DNA from: an uncultured Clostridia bacterium
Lineage (GTDB): Bacteria > Bacillota > Clostridia > TANB77 > CAG-508
Reading direction: 5' to 3'
NCBI GenBank assembly: GCA_944387555.1
Contig: CALXFH010000001.1
Location: forward strand, 1-64,000
DNA length: 64,000 nucleotides
The position numbers were made by a program, and so were the translations under genes. Positions 46,578-55,765 of this stretch are shown here, piece after piece (within the stretch, counting starts at the first letter, position 1; the number at the start of each line of letters is the position of its first letter). The notes below the pieces were generated by a model. The model was not told where the DNA came from. It saw nothing but the letters and a program-made list of their open reading frames with translations, and did no database searches.

Positions 46578-46913
46578 TTGGATAAAATAAACTATGTAGA
46601 AATTGGTAAAAGAATAAAACAAAAAAGAAAAGAACTGAAATTAACTCAAGAAAAACTATCAGAAATGTTAGAAATATCACCTACTTATATAAGTGAAATA
46701 GAAAGAGGAACAGGTATTTCAAGTTTAGCTACAATTACTAAAATTGCAAATGTTTTAAAACTTGATTTAGACTATTTAGTATTTGGTATTTCAGATACAA
46801 ACATAGATAAAACTTTTTCTAAAATATTAGAAAAGATACCAAAAGAAAACCAAAAATTATATATAAGTTTATGTGAAAATATTGCAAATACATTTATAGA
46901 AAAAAATACTTAA
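46578..46913 (+). CDS. XRE-family transcriptional regulator (module 3)
   Basis: 111 residues from a TTG start with AAGAGGTGA 6 bp upstream; the longer frame lacks a ribosome-binding site. A full Cro/CI helix-turn-helix occupies about 8-65 (IGKRIKQKRKELKLTQEKLS, SPTYISEIERGTGISSLATI). A 45-residue C-terminal helical tail may allow oligomerisation. It is divergent from the GLUG prepilin-like gene and separated from it by repeated operator motifs. Confidence 0.85.
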   Translation: MDKINYVEIGKRIKQKRKELKLTQEKLSEMLEISPTYISEIERGTGISSLATITKIANVLKLDLDYLVFGISDTNIDKTFSKILEKIPKENQKLYISLCENIANTFIEKNT

Positions 46914-46940
46914 AAGACTGTTTTTAAAACAGCCTTTTTT
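46914..46940 (+). terminator. Terminator of XRE gene, module 3
   Basis: AAGACTGTTTT / AAAACAGCCTT followed by TTTT, immediately after the stop. Confidence 0.7.
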
Positions 46941-46990
46941 ATGTTATAAAAGAAAAAATCACTCCAATCCCCTTTAATATTTACAAAAGA

Positions 46991-47026
46991 AGTGCTGTTT
47001 TTTAACCCCATCCCAAAAACAGCACT
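46991..47026. repeat. Dispersed CCCC(G/A)TCCC-loop hairpin, copy 3
   Basis: AGTGCTGTTTTT / AAAAACAGCACT, perfect 12-bp arms, loop TAACCCCATCCC. It lies between the convergent XRE gene of module 3 and ypeB, 6 bp from the ypeB stop. Confidence 0.8.
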
Positions 47027-47031
47027 CTAAT

Positions 47032-48408
47032 TTACATAGCTAATGTTCCATTTGGTGTATTTGTAATAATTAAAATATCTTCCTCTCTTCCATTTTCAGC
47101 ATTAATATATACTAAGAATTCTTTATCTTCAACTTTACCTTTAAATTCATAACAAAGAATTTCAGACTCCCATTCTGTAGGTATTACTGCCATTCCACTT
47201 GATGTTATTTCTAAGCTTTGATTTAAATCTTTTCTTGCTTCTTCCTCTGTAATTTTGACATTACTAATATCTCTCTCAGTATGATTATTTAAATAACCAG
47301 TCGTTTCAATTCCTAATACTTCCCCATTATCTAGAGCAACTTTTACTTTTATTAAATCTGGATACATTATCACATTATCTTGTTTATACGCATAGTTTAT
47401 AGTTACAATTCCTTCTTGTTTTAAATAATAAGTTTCTTGCATATTAGGAAATCCTTTATTGTCTAAAAATTCTTTTGCTTTTGTTCCCGCTTCCTCCTGG
47501 GAAATTATTTCAGATGAAACATCTCTATTAGTATTCATATTTACAACATGTCCACCTTTTTTAGATATTGATATATTTATAGTTTCATCATTATTATTTG
47601 TAATAGAAAAATCATATACAGGTATTGTTGCGTTTTCTGAGAAACCTAAGCTTGAAGTTTCTTTAATATTGTCTTTTCCTACAAATTCTTCTGCTATTTC
47701 TTTTGCTTTATTTTCATCTATATCATCACCTGTTAAACCTTTTGGCTCACTACTTGTTAAATGCTCTGAATAAGCACCATCATAAATCAAACCAGAATAT
47801 TCATGGAAATTTTCCTCTAAGTTACTAAAGCTTTCTTTTGAAATATTATCTACTTCTTGTGCAAATGCAACTGTTCCTTTTTCTGTTAATTCTCCCCAAT
47901 CAAATCTTCCACTATTTAAATCTTCTGATAATTGGTTTAAAGTATTTTCTAAATCAACACTATATGTGTGTAATTCTTTTAAATTATTTAAATCTTCATC
48001 TGATAAACTCTCATTATAGATATTTTTTCTAGATAAACTATAACTATAATCACTTACTTGGTTTAAGAATTTCTCTGTATTTGCAAGTTCTTGGCTTTCT
48101 ATTGGAAGTCTACTTAAATATGCCTGTGCCAAGTTTGCTTCTCTCCATAAATGCGTTAGTGTTTCTGCTCCATGTTCTGGTGTTGATGAAATTAAAGATT
48201 TAGCTAAATATGTTTCTACATTTTGCACATAATCTACTAATTCATAAAAAGCCATATTGTAACTATTTTCTGATGCTTGTCTATATTCTCGTTGTTTTCT
48301 ATAAAGAAGAACACCTAAAACCGCTACTATGATAAGTAAAACACAAATAACACTTAACATATGTCCTTTTTTTAATCTATTTTTCCAATCTACTAATATA
48401 TTTTTCAT
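47032..48408 (-). CDS. ypeB: Germination protein YpeB
   Basis: 458 residues. One N-terminal membrane helix (about 18-35) is followed by a helical region and tandem PepSY-type domains (DENKAKEIAEEFVGKDNIKE; ISQEEAGTKAKEFLDNKGFP; ITEEEARKDLNQSLEI). In Bacillus, YpeB is needed for the stability and localisation of SleB in the spore. Here it is the second gene of the sleB-ypeB operon, 15 bp after sleB. Confidence 0.9.
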   Translation of the reverse strand: MKNILVDWKNRLKKGHMLSVICVLLIIVAVLGVLLYRKQREYRQASENSYNMAFYELVDYVQNVETYLAKSLISSTPEHGAETLTHLWREANLAQAYLSRLPIESQELANTEKFLNQVSDYSYSLSRKNIYNESLSDEDLNNLKELHTYSVDLENTLNQLSEDLNSGRFDWGELTEKGTVAFAQEVDNISKESFSNLEENFHEYSGLIYDGAYSEHLTSSEPKGLTGDDIDENKAKEIAEEFVGKDNIKETSSLGFSENATIPVYDFSITNNNDETINISISKKGGHVVNMNTNRDVSSEIISQEEAGTKAKEFLDNKGFPNMQETYYLKQEGIVTINYAYKQDNVIMYPDLIKVKVALDNGEVLGIETTGYLNNHTERDISNVKITEEEARKDLNQSLEITSSGMAVIPTEWESEILCYEFKGKVEDKEFLVYINAENGREEDILIITNTPNGTLAM

Positions 48409-48423
48409 AATTTTCGTCCTTTC

Positions 48424-48900
48424 TTATTTACAAAATATATGCTTTCCTATTGTTTTTACTTGTGGTCTAGACCAAATCCACTTGTTTGTTGCTGTACTTG
48501 GATTAAAATAATATATACATCCACCTGTTGGATCCCATCCATTCATTGCATCTCTTGCTGCTTTATACACTGTAGAACCTTCAGCAATAGGAACATTTAT
48601 CTGTCCATCTGCTACTGCTGTGAATGCCCCTGATTGATATATTACACCTGCTATTGTATTGGGAAATTGTGAGCTTTTTACTCTATTTAATATAACTGCT
48701 CCAACTGCAACCTGACCTTCATATGGCTCCCCTCTTGCTTCTCCATTTATTGCTCTTGCCATTAACTGAACATCTGATGTATTAGAACTTGCTGCATAAC
48801 TAACATTTTGTTCCACTAAATTGTTATCCAATACTATTATTGCAATTGCAAATATTAATAAGATTAAAAACAAAATTATTATCTTTATTAAATTTTTCAA
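48424..48900 (-). CDS. sleB: Spore cortex-lytic enzyme, SleB type
   Basis: 158 residues. A membrane or signal segment (about 5-25) is followed by the hydrolase-2 domain: LMARAINGEARGEPYEGQVA with the catalytic Glu, VGAVILNRVKSSQFPNTIAG and the C-terminal YYFNPSTATNKWIW. The usual N-terminal peptidoglycan-binding domain of SleB is absent, so it is a short form like CwlJ in size, but the ypeB partner supports SleB. It cuts cortex peptidoglycan during germination. Confidence 0.87.
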   Translation of the reverse strand: MKNLIKIIILFLILLIFAIAIIVLDNNLVEQNVSYAASSNTSDVQLMARAINGEARGEPYEGQVAVGAVILNRVKSSQFPNTIAGVIYQSGAFTAVADGQINVPIAEGSTVYKAARDAMNGWDPTGGCIYYFNPSTATNKWIWSRPQVKTIGKHIFCK

Positions 48901-49044
48901 ATAATCACCTTTTTCTTTTTTAATTTTATTTTTCTTTTTCCAATTTTTATTATTTTGTATAAAATTCTTAAGATTTATTCCATTTTTTGAAATTTTTCTT
49001 TTTTTATGTTAAAATATCACTATGTTAATAAAAGGAGAAATCAT

Positions 49045-50178
49045 ATGAAAGTTTTAATATTTTATGCATCTTATGGAGGAGGGCATTTAAATGCTGCTAA
49101 ATCAATTGAGAATTGCATAAAAACTAATTATAAAGAAGTAGATGTAGAATTAATTGACTGTATGAAATACGTAAATAAAACTATTGAAAAAGTTACCACT
49201 GCTGCATACCGTGAAATGGCAAAAAAAGCACCTTGGGCTTGGGGTAGAATTTATTCTGATGCACAAAAAGGACCTCTTGCTCATATTACAACAAGGTCTA
49301 ATAAAATTATGGCAATTAAATTATTAAAATTACTTAGAGAAAAGAAGCCTGATTTAATAATTTCTACACATCCATTTGGTAGTCAAATGTGTAGTTATTT
49401 AAAAAGGAAAAATAAAATAACAGCTAAAATTGCAACTATAATGACAGATTTTGCACCACATGACCAATGGCTTGTAGGACATGAATTTACTGATTATTTC
49501 TTTGTTGCACACGATAAAATGAAAAATTATTTAATTAGTAAAGACATTCCTGAAAACAAAGTATTTGCTACTGGAATTCCTATTTCTGAAAAATTCCAAG
49601 AAAAATACGATAAAAATGAAATCATTAAAAAATATGATTTAGATGAAAATAAATTTACTATATTATTTTTTGGTGGCGGCGAATTTGGTCTGGGAAAAAC
49701 TAGAACTGTTCAAATTTTTGAAAATTTTGTTAATGAAACACACAAACACAATATTCAAATAATTGCAATTTCAGGTAAAAATCCTAAAATGAAATCTGCT
49801 TTCGAAGAAATAGTAAATAACAACAATGCAGAAGATAATGTTAAAATTATAGGATTTTCTAATGAAGTTCCAAAACTTATGAGTATTTCAGACCTTGTTG
49901 TTACAAAGCCTGGTGGACTTACTACTTCTGAGAGTTTAGCATCTAACCTTCCTATGGTTGTTATTAACCCAATTCCAGGTCAAGAAGAAGAAAATGCAGA
50001 ATTTCTTGAGAGTAAAGGAATTGCTGTTTGGATTAAAAAGACTGACAATAGTAAAGAAGTAATTGAAAAACTTTTAGCTGATAAAGAAAAACTAAAAACC
50101 ATGAAAGAAAATACTAAAATATTAGCAAAACCTAATTCAACAACTGATATTTGTAAAATATTATTAGAAAAAAATTAA
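49045..50178 (+). CDS. MGDG synthase/UgtP-type glycosyltransferase
   Basis: 377 residues from the ATG with AAAGGAG upstream. The GT28-like N-terminal domain starts VLIFYASYGGGHLNAAKSIE, followed by DLIISTHPFGSQM and TDFAPHDQW. The C-terminal nucleotide-sugar part has KPGGLTTSESLASNLPMVVI. Members transfer glucose or galactose to diacylglycerol; UgtP makes glycolipid anchors in Bacillus. The sugar donor may come from the sugar-phosphate genes at 55.8-58.9 kb, which is inference. It is monocistronic. Confidence 0.85.
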   Translation: MKVLIFYASYGGGHLNAAKSIENCIKTNYKEVDVELIDCMKYVNKTIEKVTTAAYREMAKKAPWAWGRIYSDAQKGPLAHITTRSNKIMAIKLLKLLREKKPDLIISTHPFGSQMCSYLKRKNKITAKIATIMTDFAPHDQWLVGHEFTDYFFVAHDKMKNYLISKDIPENKVFATGIPISEKFQEKYDKNEIIKKYDLDENKFTILFFGGGEFGLGKTRTVQIFENFVNETHKHNIQIIAISGKNPKMKSAFEEIVNNNNAEDNVKIIGFSNEVPKLMSISDLVVTKPGGLTTSESLASNLPMVVINPIPGQEEENAEFLESKGIAVWIKKTDNSKEVIEKLLADKEKLKTMKENTKILAKPNSTTDICKILLEKN

Positions 50179-50203
50179 AGAGTTCATTTTCTGAACTCTT
50201 TTT
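50177..50203 (+). terminator. Terminator of the glycosyltransferase gene
   Basis: AAAGAGTTCA / TGAACTCTTTTT. It overlaps the last codon of the convergent recR gene by two bases. Confidence 0.75.
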
Positions 50204-50801
50204 ACATTTCTGTTCTTCCTTCTAGAGCCTTTGTTAAAGTAATTTCATCTGTATACTCTAAGTCTCCACCTACTGGAATTCCATGTGCTATTCTTGTAAC
50301 TTTTATTCCTAAAGGTTTAATTAATTTAGATAAATACATAGCAGTTGCTTCTCCTTCTACTCTTGGGTTAGTAGCAAGTATTACTTCTTTTACTTCTCCA
50401 CCCATTAATCTAGATAGAAGTTCTTTTATCTTTATATCATCTGGTCCTACTCCATTCATTGGCGATATTGAGCCATGTAATACATGATAAACACCCTTAA
50501 ATTCATGTGTTTTTTCCATAGCAACAACATCACGCACATCTTCTACAACACAGATTACACTTTTATCTCTTTTAGGATTACTACATATATTACAAGGATC
50601 TGTGTCTGAAATATTATAACAAACACTACAATATTTTAAATTCTTCTTAGCATTTATAATTGAAGAAACAAATTCATTAGTTTCTTCTTCTGAGCAATTA
50701 AGTATATAAAACGCAAGCCTTGCTGCTGTTTTATGACCAATACTTGGTAATCTTTCAAAACTTTCTATTAGCTTTTCTATTGATGGTGAATATAATGACA
50801 T
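50202..50801 (-). CDS. recR: Recombination protein RecR
   Basis: 199 residues. Helix-hairpin-helix near the N terminus ([14 protein letters not shown]), C4 zinc finger ([16 protein letters not shown]), then a Toprim domain ([30 protein letters not shown]). RecR loads RecA with RecF/RecO at gaps. It ends the dnaX-ybaB-recR operon. Confidence 0.95.
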   Translation of the reverse strand: MSLYSPSIEKLIESFERLPSIGHKTAARLAFYILNCSEEETNEFVSSIINAKKNLKYCSVCYNISDTDPCNICSNPKRDKSVICVVEDVRDVVAMEKTHEFKGVYHVLHGSISPMNGVGPDDIKIKELLSRLMGGEVKEVILATNPRVEGEATAMYLSKLIKPLGIKVTRIAHGIPVGGDLEYTDEITLTKALEGRTEM

Positions 50802-50816
50802 CCTTTATTCCTCCAA

Positions 50817-51164
50817 TTAAAGTCCTAATCCTGGTATATTATATTTTCCAAGAGATTGTGCTTGTGCTGAGTCAACTTGTCTTAAAGCTTCATTTACACA
50901 AGTTAAAACTAAATCTTCAAGCATTTCTACATCATCTGGATCTACTACTTCTGGTTTTATCTTTATTTCTTTAATCATTTTTTCTCCAGATACTTTTACT
51001 GTTACTGCTCCACCACCTGCTGAAGCTTCAAATTCCTTTGTAGCTAATTCTGCTTGTGATTTTTCCATATCAGCTTGCATTTTCTTTGCTTCTTTCATTA
51101 AATTTCCTAGATTCATTCCTCCGAATCCTCCCATTCCTCCTGGGAATCCACCTCTTTTTGACAT
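50817..51164 (-). CDS. YbaB/EbfC nucleoid-associated protein
   Basis: 115 residues. A Gly/Met-rich start ([12 protein letters not shown]) precedes the helix [20 protein letters not shown] and the beta core [20 protein letters not shown]. The family forms DNA-binding dimers with a tweezer shape. It lies between dnaX and recR, the standard order. Confidence 0.92.
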   Translation of the reverse strand: MSKRGGFPGGMGGFGGMNLGNLMKEAKKMQADMEKSQAELATKEFEASAGGGAVTVKVSGEKMIKEIKIKPEVVDPDDVEMLEDLVLTCVNEALRQVDSAQAQSLGKYNIPGLGL

Positions 51165-51185
51165 TATAATTTCCTCCTTTTTATT

Positions 51186-52820
51186 TTATTCAACAATGTT
51201 AAATGGTATATCTGAATCACTTGCTAGTTTTTGCAAGTTTTCTTCTTCTGACATCTGATGTACATTACTACTTCCTGACAAATATTTTATTTGCATAGGC
51301 TTTCCACACGCCATAGATACCATTGTAGAAATTTCTTTCATATTTTCTGGCTTTTCTAAAACAGTTCTATTAAATGAACTCATACCATTTGGGAATTCTA
51401 TCCCTACAGTCATATCATTTAATTCAGTCGCTTTTGAGCCATTCAAACTTGTACATAAAACAATTTTTCCATTTTGTTTTAACTCATTAATTATTTGTGG
51501 CCAATATTCTTCCGCTTTATTTGAGAATTTTGTAGTAGTTCCACCTGTTGTTTTGGTTCTAGGTATACTCCTATTTTGCGCGATACTACTATTATTTTGA
51601 ACAACTCTATTTATTTGTTGGTTGCGCTCTGCAATCACATTATTTGTTTGCACATTATTAGCAGTTACTGTTATACCTTTTCCTGATTTTAAATATTTTT
51701 CAATTTTTTCAACACGTTCTTCTAAGTTAGAACTAACCTCAGCTTGTTTATTACACAATTTAATTATTCCAGCTTGAAATACTATAGTTTTTTGTGTTGA
51801 CCATTTTATATCACTTTCTAGTTCTGACAATTTATATACTAAATCAATTAGCTTTTCTTTATCTACTTTATTTGATAATTCTTCAATTGCCTTTAATTCT
51901 TCATCAGTATACAAATCTAATTTTTTAGAAGTTTTAAATACTAAAATATCTTTAACATATTTAATCATTTCCCAAAGTAAATTTGTTATATCTTTTCCTT
52001 CATTTAAAACTACGTCTACTCCTTGTAATGCTTTATCTACATCATAATCAATAATTCCTTCTACTATATTATGAACATAAGTTATTTTAGGAATTCCTAC
52101 TAAATCCCTAATCTTGTTTTCGTCTATTTTGTTTTCTCCATCTTGTACGCATCTCTCTAAAATTGATAAAGCATCTCTCATTGCTCCTTCTGCTAAAACT
52201 GCAATCATTTGCATAGCTTCATCTGTTATTTCTATATTACTCTCACTGCAAACTATTTTTAGTCTTTTTATAATATTATCATTAGATATTCTTTTAAAAT
52301 CAAATCTTTGACATCTAGATAAAATTGTTGCAGGTAACTTTTGTGGCTCTGTTGTAGCTAGTATAAATTTTACATGCTCTGGTGGTTCTTCTAGGGTTTT
52401 AAGTAGTGCATTAAATGCCCCTGTTGATAACATATGAACCTCATCTATAATATATACTCTATATTTTGCTTTTGTTGGTAAAAAGTTTACTTCCTCACGA
52501 ATAGCTCTTATATCTTCTACACTATTATTAGATGCCGCATCCATTTCAACAATATCTGTTAAAGACCCATTTAAGGCTCCTTTACATATTTCACATTCAT
52601 TGCAAGGCTCTCCATCTTTTGGATTTAAACAGTTAATTGCTCTAGCTAGTACTTTTGCTGCTGATGTTTTACCTGTTCCTCTTCCACCATTAAATAAATA
52701 AGCGTGTCCTACCCTTCCTGCAATAATTTGATTTTTTAAAGTTCTTGTTATATGGTCTTGACCTACTATTTCTGAAAATGTTAGAGGTCTAAACTTTCTA
52801 TAAAGAGCTGTGTATGCCAA
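51186..52820 (-). CDS. dnaX: DNA polymerase III subunits gamma/tau
   Basis: 544 residues from a TTG giving MAYTALYRKFRP, the canonical DnaX start, with AAGGA 10 bp upstream; a GTG three codons earlier is too close to that site. AAA+ motifs are GGRGTGKTS, the zinc cluster CLNPKDGEPCNECEIC, and IDEVHMLS. The C-terminal third (about 400-544) is the tau-type region. It is the clamp-loader ATPase and lies just downstream of the SRP RNA gene. Confidence 0.93.
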   Translation of the reverse strand: MAYTALYRKFRPLTFSEIVGQDHITRTLKNQIIAGRVGHAYLFNGGRGTGKTSAAKVLARAINCLNPKDGEPCNECEICKGALNGSLTDIVEMDAASNNSVEDIRAIREEVNFLPTKAKYRVYIIDEVHMLSTGAFNALLKTLEEPPEHVKFILATTEPQKLPATILSRCQRFDFKRISNDNIIKRLKIVCSESNIEITDEAMQMIAVLAEGAMRDALSILERCVQDGENKIDENKIRDLVGIPKITYVHNIVEGIIDYDVDKALQGVDVVLNEGKDITNLLWEMIKYVKDILVFKTSKKLDLYTDEELKAIEELSNKVDKEKLIDLVYKLSELESDIKWSTQKTIVFQAGIIKLCNKQAEVSSNLEERVEKIEKYLKSGKGITVTANNVQTNNVIAERNQQINRVVQNNSSIAQNRSIPRTKTTGGTTTKFSNKAEEYWPQIINELKQNGKIVLCTSLNGSKATELNDMTVGIEFPNGMSSFNRTVLEKPENMKEISTMVSMACGKPMQIKYLSGSSNVHQMSEEENLQKLASDSDIPFNIVE

Positions 52821-52844
52821 TTTTATCACATCCTTTATATAAAA

Positions 52845-52984
52845 AATGGTAGTTACTTTAAATCTCTCTATGGAAAGTATTCCACATAAAGATATCTACT
52901 TATTGCTGCTTCCTCCCGGACCTGACAAGGTTCATAGGTCTTTATTGGTCTACTCTCCATACAAAGATTTAAGGTACATACCAT
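52845..52984 (-). ncRNA. ffs: Signal recognition particle RNA (short bacterial form)
   Basis: The minus strand contains CCTTGTCAGGTCCGGGAGGA followed by AGCAGCA, the conserved SRP domain IV tip. The 5' AATGGTA...CTTAAATCTTTGTATGGA pairs with the 3' TCCATAGAGAGATTTAAAG...TACCATT, giving one long hairpin of about 140 nt. A T-run (TTTTTT) ends it. It is placed between a membrane-protein gene and dnaX, the usual position in Clostridia. End coordinates are accurate to a few bases. Confidence 0.9.
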
Positions 52985-52988
52985 TCGT

Positions 52989-53017
52989 ATTATATAATGA
53001 AATTTATTTTTTATCAA
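52989..53017 (-). promoter_or_regulatory. Promoter of the SRP RNA gene
   Basis: Minus strand TTGATA, 17 bp, TATAAT, ending about 5 bp before the 5' end of the SRP RNA. Confidence 0.75.
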
Positions 53018-53025
53018 GTATAATT

Positions 53026-53796
53026 TTAATTTTTAGTTCTTTTAAATACAATATCATCTAAATTAGTAATTTCTTTTGAAGCTGTTCCATTTTCTACAAC
53101 TCCTTCTACTGGTACATCTAAAGATATGTTTGCTTTATATTCTTTTCCATCTTCTGTTGTTAAGCTCAAATCAAATGTCAATTTTGCTTTTAAATCTTCT
53201 TCATTTACATTAGCACTTTTTAGTAATTGATTAGTTGTTATTTCACTATTTGTAGATATATCAGATGTATATTCTGCAACATTATTATTTGCATATCTAA
53301 AAAGTATAATTCCTCCTTGATTTCCTATTACTAAATTTTTAATATCTGACTCTAGCCCACCTGTATATTCTAAAGATTGTACTTCATTTTCTTCTGTATT
53401 ACTAAAATTTCCTCCACTTTCTTCTATATTAGGTCTATAAAATTTAACTGTACCTAATTCTTTTTCTTTTTGAACATTTAAATTATCTATAACAATACTT
53501 TTTATAGCTTCTTCTTCCTTGTAATTATTATTCTTTTCTAAATAAATATATATATCGTTATTTTGATTTATATCAAAAGCCCAATTAGTGGCCTCTCCTT
53601 CTTGGTTTTTATCAACGCCATCTGATGTACTAATTAGAGTTATTTTTGTTATTTTAAATGGCATATTTGTTTCACCTTCTACTTGGTATCTCAATATCAT
53701 TATCCCAGCAGCAAATAATATAATTGCTACTATCACAATTGTCATACAAATATGGAATGATTTTTTACTTGTTATATATTTTATCTTATCTCTCAT
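53026..53796 (-). CDS. Membrane-anchored protein of unknown function
   Basis: 256 residues. A basic cytoplasmic N terminus is followed by one membrane helix (about 16-38). The remaining 215 residues are extracytoplasmic, beta-rich and acidic, with no cysteine pairs or catalytic motif that I recognise. It follows tadA by 15 bp and precedes the SRP RNA promoter, so it is probably co-transcribed with tadA. Confidence 0.7.
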   Translation of the reverse strand: MRDKIKYITSKKSFHICMTIVIVAIILFAAGIMILRYQVEGETNMPFKITKITLISTSDGVDKNQEGEATNWAFDINQNNDIYIYLEKNNNYKEEEAIKSIVIDNLNVQKEKELGTVKFYRPNIEESGGNFSNTEENEVQSLEYTGGLESDIKNLVIGNQGGIILFRYANNNVAEYTSDISTNSEITTNQLLKSANVNEEDLKAKLTFDLSLTTEDGKEYKANISLDVPVEGVVENGTASKEITNLDDIVFKRTKN

Positions 53797-53811
53797 AAAT
53801 CCTCCTAAATT

Positions 53812-54279
53812 TTAGGTATTATTTTTCTTTAATTTTCTTAAATCTTTAAAAAAATTTTTTAATATCTTTTCACAATTTTCTTTCATAATACCTTTTTCTA
53901 CTTCTACTTTATGATTAAATGGATAATCAAATAAATTTAAGACTGAGCCTGCCGCTCCTGTTTTTTCATCTAATGCTCCGATATATAATTTTTTTATTCT
54001 TGAATTTATCATTGCTCCTGCACACATTGAACAAGGCTCTAAGGTTACATACATTTCACAGTCTAAAAGTCTCCAAGCTCCTAATTTCTTACTTGCTTTT
54101 TCTATTGCTAAGATCTCTGCGTGTTTTGTCGTGTCCTTTTTTGTTTCTTTTAAATTATGAGCTCTCGCAATTATTTTTCCGTCTTTAACAATTACTGCCC
54201 CTACTGGGACTTCTAACTTATCATATGCTTTTTTTGCTTCTTTTAAAGCTTCCTTCATAAACTTTTCTTTTTCTTCCAT
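53812..54279 (-). CDS. tadA: tRNA-specific adenosine deaminase
   Basis: 155 residues. The zinc and catalytic motifs are HAEI (His and Glu) and PCSMCAGAM (two Cys). The family converts A34 to inosine in tRNA-Arg(ACG), allowing one tRNA to read CGU, CGC and CGA but not CGG. That detail matters for the CGG observation in this window. It lies next to the tRNA-Arg(CCU) gene. Confidence 0.92.
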   Translation of the reverse strand: MEEKEKFMKEALKEAKKAYDKLEVPVGAVIVKDGKIIARAHNLKETKKDTTKHAEILAIEKASKKLGAWRLLDCEMYVTLEPCSMCAGAMINSRIKKLYIGALDEKTGAAGSVLNLFDYPFNHKVEVEKGIMKENCEKILKNFFKDLRKLKKNNT

Positions 54280-54302
54280 ATTAATTTCCTTAAATAAAAA
54301 AA

Positions 54303-54379
54303 TGGTGTACCAGAAGGGACTCGAACCCCCTACCTCTTCCTTAGGAGGGAAGCGCTCTATCCTGGTGAGCTACTGGTAC
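54303..54379 (-). tRNA. tRNA-Arg (anticodon CCU)
   Basis: Minus strand: acceptor arms GTACCAG / CTGGTAC, D arm GCTC...GAGC, anticodon stem CTTCC / GGAAG with loop CTCCTAA (anticodon CCT), T arm GGGGG-TTCGAGT-CCCTT, and an encoded ACCA end. It reads AGG. It cannot read CGG. Confidence 0.93.
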
Positions 54380-54517
54380 ATATTTAATTTAAATCTTTTT
54401 TATAACGCTTTAATTATAAAATATTAAACCAAAAAAGTCAACAATTACAAATCTTTCATTGACTTTAATAAAAATAATATACATTTTTTAATAATTTTAC
54501 TTTTCCTTGACAATGTC

Positions 54518-54526
54518 TGTTATAAT
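54518..54526 (+). promoter_or_regulatory. Extended -10 promoter of the TtcA-like gene
   Basis: TGTTATAAT about 17 bp before the start codon. The nearby TTGACA is only 8 bp upstream of it, too close to act as its -35 box. Confidence 0.35.
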
Positions 54527-54542
54527 ATTATAGGTGATTATA

Positions 54543-55259
54543 ATGCAAAGAATATTAAGTCATATGAGAAAAGCAATAGAAGAATATAAAATGATAGATG
54601 AAGGAGATAAAATCGCTTTATGTTTATCTGGAGGGAAAGACTCAATAACAATGCTTCATGCATTCAAATCTCTACAAAGATTTTATCCTAAAAAATTCGA
54701 ATTAGTTGCAATTAGTATAGACCCTGGTTTTGAATTTTTCGATACTAAATTTTTACAAGAAATATGCGATAATTTAGAGATACCTTTATTTATTGAGAAA
54801 AGTCATGCAAAAGAAATTGTTTTTGATATTAGAAAAGAAAAAAATCCTTGTTCATTATGTGCTAATTTAAGAAGAGGTGTTATCAATTCTGTAGCAATAC
54901 GTGAAGGATGTAATAAAATAGCTTTAGGTCACAACCAAGACGATGTTTTAGAAACATTTTTATTAAACTTATTATATACTGGAAATATTGGCACATTTGC
55001 ACCTATGAGCTATATGGATAGAACTAAAATAACTTTAATTAGACCTTTAATATATACACCTGAAAAAGAAACAAAAAGGTTTATTAAAAAGAATAATTTA
55101 TCTGTAATGCCTAAAGTTTGTCCAATGGATGGAACTTCTAAACGTGAAGATATGAAACAATTAATTTATACTTTAGGAAAAAACATTCCAATGGTTAGGG
55201 CAAATTTATTTGGAGCAATCCAAAGAAATCTTCCAGAATGGAAACTAGATAAAAAATAA
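54543..55259 (+). CDS. TtcA-family tRNA thiolation protein
   Basis: 238 residues from the ATG with AGGTG 6 bp upstream. The PP-loop SGGKDS lies near 30, followed by CSLCANLRRG with the paired cysteines and GHNQDDVLETFLLNLLY. TtcA makes 2-thiocytidine at tRNA position 32; Firmicute relatives may have other thiolation targets. It is monocistronic, with a strong terminator after it. Confidence 0.85.
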   Translation: MQRILSHMRKAIEEYKMIDEGDKIALCLSGGKDSITMLHAFKSLQRFYPKKFELVAISIDPGFEFFDTKFLQEICDNLEIPLFIEKSHAKEIVFDIRKEKNPCSLCANLRRGVINSVAIREGCNKIALGHNQDDVLETFLLNLLYTGNIGTFAPMSYMDRTKITLIRPLIYTPEKETKRFIKKNNLSVMPKVCPMDGTSKREDMKQLIYTLGKNIPMVRANLFGAIQRNLPEWKLDKK

Positions 55260-55266
55260 TTTAAAA

Positions 55267-55300
55267 CCCACAGTTATGAAACTAACTGTGGGCTATTTTT
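55267..55300 (+). terminator. Terminator of the TtcA-like gene
   Basis: CCCACAGTTA / TAACTGTGGG with a 6-nt loop and CTATTTTT after it. Confidence 0.85.
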
Positions 55301-55335
55301 AGAACAATTTTAAAATCAGGAGTTATTTCTTCTCT

Positions 55336-55671
55336 TCATTTCACTTGGGCAAACGCATAATAATCTTCTCCACTTTTAAGTAGATAATCATTTGCGTTTT
55401 GCAACTTACATTTAGTACCTCTAACCTTTGGGCAATCTAACAAATATATCATTCTTTGTCTTTGATTTACCATAAGTTCAGGTTCATCGCTTACTTTCTT
55501 GTGATGAGCAGTTTCTTTCCTATAAGGAAAACAACTACTATCAGAAAAGCAAATATGTACTGGACAAACAATCCTCTTTTCAAAATCATATTCTTCAGAA
55601 TCTGCCAGTAAAATTCTAATCTCCTCTCCTTTTTCAATCATCCTAAAGATACTCTGGCTTGCCGTGGACAT
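55336..55671 (-). CDS. Small Cys-containing protein of unknown function, possibly acquired
   Basis: 111 residues with five to six cysteines (CPVHICFSDSSCF, LLDCPKVRGTKC) and a central basic stretch. No family is recognised. G+C content is visibly higher than in the flanking genes, as for the 89-residue gene at 26610, suggesting transfer. GGGAGGAC precedes the ATG. The leader holds two copies of TTAGCTAA 10 bp apart. It is monocistronic. Confidence 0.6.
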   Translation of the reverse strand: MSTASQSIFRMIEKGEEIRILLADSEEYDFEKRIVCPVHICFSDSSCFPYRKETAHHKKVSDEPELMVNQRQRMIYLLDCPKVRGTKCKLQNANDYLLKSGEDYYAFAQVK

Positions 55672-55765
55672 TTGTCCTCCCTTCTTTAGCTAACAACTTA
55701 GCTAATAATCGGCTACCAAATATTTACATATTAATATTATAATATATTTTTTTAACAAAATCAAT

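Noticed and set aside
47032-48900. Treating the sleB-like gene as cwlJ because it lacks the peptidoglycan-binding domain
   Set aside because: The gene has a membrane or signal segment and is followed directly by ypeB, the SleB partner. CwlJ normally lacks a signal and pairs with gerQ.
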